Source: Sulfurimonas sp.
GTDB taxonomy: Bacteria > Campylobacterota > Campylobacteria > Campylobacterales > Sulfurimonadaceae
DNA length: 64,000 nucleotides
Assembly (NCBI RefSeq): GCF_019429335.1
Contig: NZ_JAHYJB010000007.1
Span: 1 to 64,000 of the forward strand
Direction of reading: 5' to 3'
Position 1 is the stretch's first letter; every line of letters begins with the position of its first letter. Below, one piece after another: positions 60,813-64,000 of this stretch. Under the pieces are notes generated by a model, which saw only the letters and a program-made list of their open reading frames with translations, was not told the DNA's origin and searched no databases. Both the position numbers and the translations under genes were made by a program.

Positions 60813-61606
60813 AACTCTTTCTTAAACACAAAAATATACTCATGTTTAAATATATAATAATCACTATTTAAAGCTCTGTATCTCCAAATACCGCCAACAC
60901 CGAGCTTTCCACGATTGCCTTCTATGTTTTTGATGATAGTGCCTTTTAATTTTACCTTGAAATTTCTTTTTATCATATCCATGCAGTAAAAGCCAAGCGG
61001 TATTACTTCACTGTTTTTATATACATCACCAATTACAATAGCAAAATATCTGTTTTTTTCTAAATGTTTCAAAGAGTTTTCGCAGATAATTTTAAATTTA
61101 TTTACAAACTCATCAATATTGTCTATCTGAGATAAATCATTTTCATTTTCTGTAAATTTCACTATGTCCATGTACGGTGGGTGCATAAGTACGAATTGTA
61201 CTTGTGAGGAATTGAATTTTTCATTTGCTTTTTTTATATTCTCATCGACTTGCAAACTATCGAGTGAGTTGCAGTCATTTATGTAAAAATTATCAGCATA
61301 TTTTTCATCACGCATGCTGCTGTTGACATACTCTAGCATTTGTGGATTTATATCAAAACCTATATATTTACGACGAAGTTTTTCACATTCAAAAAGTGTT
61401 GTTCCGCTCCCCATGAAAGGTTCTAAAACTATCTCATCTTCTTTTGTGTATCGCTTTAAAAGTTGATTTGGGATTTGTGGAATAAAGTTTCCATGATAAA
61501 CATTTTTATGTTTTCCGCTTTTATCTCTTTCGTTTATAACCCAAAGCGAATCTGTGTTTATATCTGACTCTTTCCAACTTTTCATATCTAAATCATTAAA
61601 TTTCAT
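60809..61606 (-). CDS. DNA methyltransferase, N6-adenine or N4-cytosine type, with HPPY motif
   Basis: A 265-residue methyltransferase. HGNFIPQIPNQLLKRYT (38-54) is a motif X-like block, SAM motif I is EPFMGSGTTLFECE (62-75) with YIGFDINP after it, and motif IV is MHPPYMDIV at 141-149. The usual first residue of motif IV is D (N6A) or S (N4C); H here is unusual. It starts inside the end of dxr (11-base overlap) and overlaps the next gene by four bases, so it is the first gene of the island. Confidence 0.85.
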   Translation of the reverse strand: MKFNDLDMKSWKESDINTDSLWVINERDKSGKHKNVYHGNFIPQIPNQLLKRYTKEDEIVLEPFMGSGTTLFECEKLRRKYIGFDINPQMLEYVNSSMRDEKYADNFYINDCNSLDSLQVDENIKKANEKFNSSQVQFVLMHPPYMDIVKFTENENDLSQIDNIDEFVNKFKIICENSLKHLEKNRYFAIVIGDVYKNSEVIPLGFYCMDMIKRNFKVKLKGTIIKNIEGNRGKLGVGGIWRYRALNSDYYIFKHEYIFVFKKEF

Positions 61607-62666
61607 TTTTTACAAAATCCCTAACCTCTTCATCAACGGCAAATACGTCATCAACGTTTTTTGGCAAAATGTCAAACTTCTCATACGCTCCAATGACTAT
61701 TTTAGCTATGTCCATAAAACCTATCTCTTTGGCTATGAATTTCTCTATCGCGGCTTCATTTGCGGCATTTACAACCACTCCCTTTGCAGGATTTTTTAGC
61801 AGTTCCTCTTTAATACGCCAAATCGGGTATCTGTCTTGCGTGATTTCTCGAAACTCCAAAGAGCCGACTTTTAGCAAATCTACATGTTGCAAAATATTTT
61901 CACTCATCTTGCAATCAAGCGCAAAAGCGATAGGGAGCTGCATACTTGCATTGGCAAAATGTGCGGTGGTTGAGCCGTCTTTAAAATCGATTAGCGCGTG
62001 AATAAGTGATTTTGTCTCAATAATAGCATCGTATCTGCCCTCTCCAAAAAGCCATCTAGCCTCTAATAGTTCAAATATTTTATTCACCATTGTTGCGCTG
62101 TCTATGGTGATTTTTTGCCCCATCGACCAGTTTGGATGTTTTTGAGTATCTGCCAAAGTTGCGTTTTGAAGTTTTGCAATGTCCCAATCTCTAAATGCGC
62201 CGCCGCTTGCGGTGATTATCATCTTCTCTATCGGTCTGCTTTGCATCAAGTACCAAAGCCCGAAATGTTCGCTGTCTATTGGTTGAATCCTTGAAGTATC
62301 TATAAATGCTCCGCATGCAACAAGCGATTCTTTGTTAGCAAGGGCGACTTTTTTTCCGCATGCAAGAGAAGTAAGCGTAGGACGCAGTCCTAAAAAGCCC
62401 ACAAGCGCGTTTACAACAAGCTCACTGCTAGACTCTTCAATAGCTCTTAAAATCGCCTCTTGCCCGCAAGTTACGCTACTGTGATTTACCTTATGGATGT
62501 CATCTTTGTTTGCAATAACGACTTTTTTTGGATTGTGCTCTTTTATCTGTTTATTTAGGAGTTCTATATTGTTTCCTGCAACAAGTACCTCAACGCCCAT
62601 TGAGAATTTTTTGGCAACTTCAAGAGTATTTACGCCGATTGAACCTGTGGAGCCGAGGAGTATCAA
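61596..62666 (-). CDS. dxr: 1-deoxy-D-xylulose 5-phosphate reductoisomerase
   Basis: Second step of the MEP isoprenoid pathway, NADPH-dependent. LLGSTGSIGVNTLEVA (3-18) is the NADPH fold; VALANKESLVACG, SEHFGLWYLM and SMGQKITIDSATMVNK are the metal- and substrate-binding blocks. At 356 residues it is a little shorter than E. coli Dxr (398). The start is TTG 62666 with AAGGAG six bases ahead; both are inside a perfect hairpin (62660-62683). It lies between cdsA and the R-M island. Confidence 0.96.
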   Translation of the reverse strand: MILLGSTGSIGVNTLEVAKKFSMGVEVLVAGNNIELLNKQIKEHNPKKVVIANKDDIHKVNHSSVTCGQEAILRAIEESSSELVVNALVGFLGLRPTLTSLACGKKVALANKESLVACGAFIDTSRIQPIDSEHFGLWYLMQSRPIEKMIITASGGAFRDWDIAKLQNATLADTQKHPNWSMGQKITIDSATMVNKIFELLEARWLFGEGRYDAIIETKSLIHALIDFKDGSTTAHFANASMQLPIAFALDCKMSENILQHVDLLKVGSLEFREITQDRYPIWRIKEELLKNPAKGVVVNAANEAAIEKFIAKEIGFMDIAKIVIGAYEKFDILPKNVDDVFAVDEEVRDFVKNEI

Positions 62667-62683
62667 GGAGTTCTCCTTGATAC
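62660..62683 (-). promoter_or_regulatory. perfect hairpin sequestering the dxr ribosome-binding site and TTG start
   Basis: GTATCAAGGAG (62660-62670) and CTCCTTGATAC (62673-62683) are exact inverted repeats. In the minus-strand mRNA this gives a 10-bp stem with loop GAAC. The Shine-Dalgarno AAGGAG lies in the 5' arm and loop, and the TTG start codon is base-paired in the 3' arm. It could restrain translation until unfolded by heat, a ribosome from upstream or a ligand. Confidence 0.75.
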
Positions 62684-62687
62684 TAAA

Positions 62688-62761
62688 GCAACAAGATTGC
62701 GTGGGCTTAATGCCGAATTAAACAAAGCGTTAGCGTAGCTAAATGGGCTTTGCTCATTTAG
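62688..62761 (+). repeat. dispersed structured repeat, copy 5
   Basis: GCAA/TTGC (62688-62691/62697-62700) as hairpin A, a core with GGGCTTAATGCC and AAAGCGTTAGCGTAG (62703-62738), then CTAAATG/CATTTAG (62739-62745/62755-62761) with inner GGC-TTT-GCT as hairpin B. It sits between cdsA and dxr, upstream of dxr on the transcribed strand. Confidence 0.55.
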
Positions 62762-62786
62762 TGTTTTAAAATAAAATAGTATCAAA

Positions 62787-63542
62787 TCAAACCAGTCCGC
62801 GAAGAAGCACAAGCATAACTATCGCGCCAAAAAGATATCCGTCGATGCGGTCTAAAACACCGCCGTGACCCGGGAGTATATCTCCGCTGTCTTTTACGCC
62901 AACTTCTCTTTTTAAGAGACTCTCAAAAAGGTCTCCAAAGATTGAGCTCACAGCTACCATAAAAGAGATGATAAGAGATACGCCCAAATCGACTATGCTT
63001 AGTCCTACAAACATACCTGCAACAGTTGCTACGGCTATTCCGCCTACAACGCCCTCCATTGTTTTGTTTGGAGAGGTTTCACTAAATGGGGTTTTGCCTA
63101 TGCTTTTACCGACCGCATAAGCTCCGATATCGGTCGCCGCAACAACAACCAAAAGCCATAAAAGAGAGATAACTCCATACTCTTGGTACATCGTAAGTAT
63201 AAAAAGCATACCTGCCGTTGGATAGATAAACGGCAGAAAGTTTTTCCAAGTAAGCGTTCTATTAAAAGCAACGGCGCTCGCATATGCAACACCCGCTAAA
63301 ACAAAAAGGTCATCACTGTATGGATATATAGAGGCAATCAGCCATATCCCAGCCGCATAGTAAATCAGGGTTTTGTTTTGAATACCAAAAAGCCTCATAG
63401 CCTCTTGAAACGCCAAAATATAGACGGTTCCCAAAAAAAGCCACATCAAAAAGAAGTTGTTTATAATACCGATAAGAAGTACGGCAGCAACGAGGACTAG
63501 ACCCGTAGTCACTCTCTCTTTAGAACTTGTAAATATGCTCAT
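62787..63542 (-). CDS. cdsA: phosphatidate cytidylyltransferase
   Basis: Makes CDP-diacylglycerol for phospholipid synthesis in the inner membrane. The C-terminal signature LKREVGVKDSGDILPGHGG, then VLDRIDGYLFG, is complete. About seven membrane helices precede it. The start is ATG 63542 (MSIFTSSKERVTTGLVL) with GGGGAT ahead, giving 251 residues; an in-frame start nine codons upstream is less likely. It precedes dxr by 120 bases in the same direction. Confidence 0.95.
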   Translation of the reverse strand: MSIFTSSKERVTTGLVLVAAVLLIGIINNFFLMWLFLGTVYILAFQEAMRLFGIQNKTLIYYAAGIWLIASIYPYSDDLFVLAGVAYASAVAFNRTLTWKNFLPFIYPTAGMLFILTMYQEYGVISLLWLLVVVAATDIGAYAVGKSIGKTPFSETSPNKTMEGVVGGIAVATVAGMFVGLSIVDLGVSLIISFMVAVSSIFGDLFESLLKREVGVKDSGDILPGHGGVLDRIDGYLFGAIVMLVLLRGLV

Positions 63543-63579
63543 CTGCAATCCCCAATTAAAATTAGGCAATTATAGCCTA

Positions 63580-63891
63580 TCACACTTTAATATCTAGTAT
63601 GTGCAGAGGCGGGTAACTCTCTTTTTCTTCCTCTTTCTCGGGCTTTTTGTGCTCTTCATTTCTTGCGGTCTCTTGGTCTGCCTCATTTTTTTGATGCTCA
63701 CTGTCTGGGTCGATTGCATGAACCTCTTCTGCCGGACGAACTTCCATAACCTCTTTCTCTTTCTCTTGAGCCGCGGCCTGAGCCGCCATGTTTTGAAAAT
63801 CTATACGGTTGTTATGAGCATTTACAAGCGAGGAAACACTTGCAGTTTGCTGATTAACATATATCGCATTTCCAACTAATCCTACTGCCAT
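63580..63891 (-). CDS. small hypothetical protein with charged C-terminus
   Basis: A 103-residue protein that I do not recognise. The N-terminal part (GLVGNAIYVNQQTASVSSLV) is neutral, followed by an Ala-rich helix (MAAQAAAQEKEKEVMEV) and a long Glu/Lys-rich, probably disordered stretch to about residue 93, ending PPLHILDIKV. No signal peptide or catalytic motif. It lies four bases after an upstream gene of which only the end is visible, so it is probably co-transcribed with it and with cdsA. Confidence 0.65.
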   Translation of the reverse strand: MAVGLVGNAIYVNQQTASVSSLVNAHNNRIDFQNMAAQAAAQEKEKEVMEVRPAEEVHAIDPDSEHQKNEADQETARNEEHKKPEKEEEKESYPPLHILDIKV

Positions 63892-63895
63892 TTTA

Positions 63896-64000
63896 TTAAG
63901 TCCTTGTATCCACTTCTACCGTTTTATACTTATTATAAAGTACATTAGCCCCACTTTGAATGGTAACTTCTCTTCTTGGAGTATAATCGACCAAATACCT
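63896..64000 (-). CDS. C-terminal end of an unidentified gene, cut by window edge
   Basis: An open frame on the minus strand enters at 64000 and stops with TAA at 63898-63896. The 34 visible residues include VTIQSGANVLYNKYKTVEVD. It abuts the following small gene. The family cannot be named from this fragment. Confidence 0.6.
   Translation of the reverse strand, partial: RYLVDYTPRREVTIQSGANVLYNKYKTVEVDTRT

Overview
The window looks like chromosomal DNA of a Campylobacterota (Epsilonproteobacteria) member, most like Sulfurimonas. The GC content appears to be in the high thirties and genes are tightly packed with many 1-11 base overlaps. Supporting features are a short BioB, a small flagellin of only D0/D1 type, sigma28 promoters of TAAA-N15-GNCGAT form, a 4Fe-4S APS-reductase pathway for sulfate assimilation, DbpA/YwbE, a periplasmic di-haem peroxidase and many sensory proteins. 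The genus is an inference from gene content; no marker gene settles it.

Layout. 1-1150 is gene-poor debris with strong secondary structure. It lies against the 3' end of a five-tRNA operon (Pro-His-Arg-Arg-Leu, minus strand, 1168-1678, near-consensus sigma70 promoter). 1852-6555 holds an alanine/glycine:Na+ symporter, thiG, a bifunctional NAD(P)HX repair enzyme and a P-loop protein. 6705-10867 holds a cytochrome c peroxidase, kdsD, an rRNA pseudouridine synthase and rarA. 10933-14884 is a three-gene signalling operon: STAS protein, NIT-type chemoreceptor, and REC-PP2C-HATPase regulator. 14917-16147 holds rplT, rpmI and the SRP RNA. 16187-19758 holds an HPt protein and the fliT-like/fliS/fliD and flagellin units. 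19980-25703 holds topA, a phosphoesterase, bioB, a half-length AMMECR1-like protein, a flavin oxidoreductase and a methyltransferase. 25703-29732 holds asnB, a beta-carbonic anhydrase, a methyltransferase and upp.

29786-37517 is the assimilatory sulfur locus: class V aminotransferase, sulfite/nitrite reductase, cysN, cysD, cysH and small membrane proteins, all read leftward from one promoter, with a divergent Rrf2 regulator. 37720-50926 is mixed housekeeping and signalling: arsC-like, NifU-like, dCMP deaminase, SurA-like, gltX, ABC-F, a CHASE-PAS-GGDEF protein, and the PAS/YgjP/DbpA/YwbE operon facing rmuC. 50923-52475 is a FlhB-C/FliK-like pair. 52536-52611 is tRNA-Arg(CCT). 52729-53643 is a DUF234-like protein. 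53639-55738 is tex with an in-frame stop and no canonical start. 55743-58260 holds an outer-membrane barrel, tpx and tsaD.

58263-61606 is the most distinctive locus. It is a five-gene restriction-modification-like island (two different adenine/N4-type methyltransferases, an XRE controller, an HNH nuclease and a putative PD-(D/E)XK nuclease). It is inserted without gaps between tsaD and dxr in what reads as one operon. dxr itself has its Shine-Dalgarno and TTG start buried in a perfect hairpin. The window ends with cdsA, a small hypothetical gene and the 3' end of another gene.

Across the window, five intergenic regions carry what appears to be a dispersed structured repeat: hairpin, AGC-rich core, hairpin with different stems but preserved pairing. 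No CRISPR array, intact transposase or prophage was seen.
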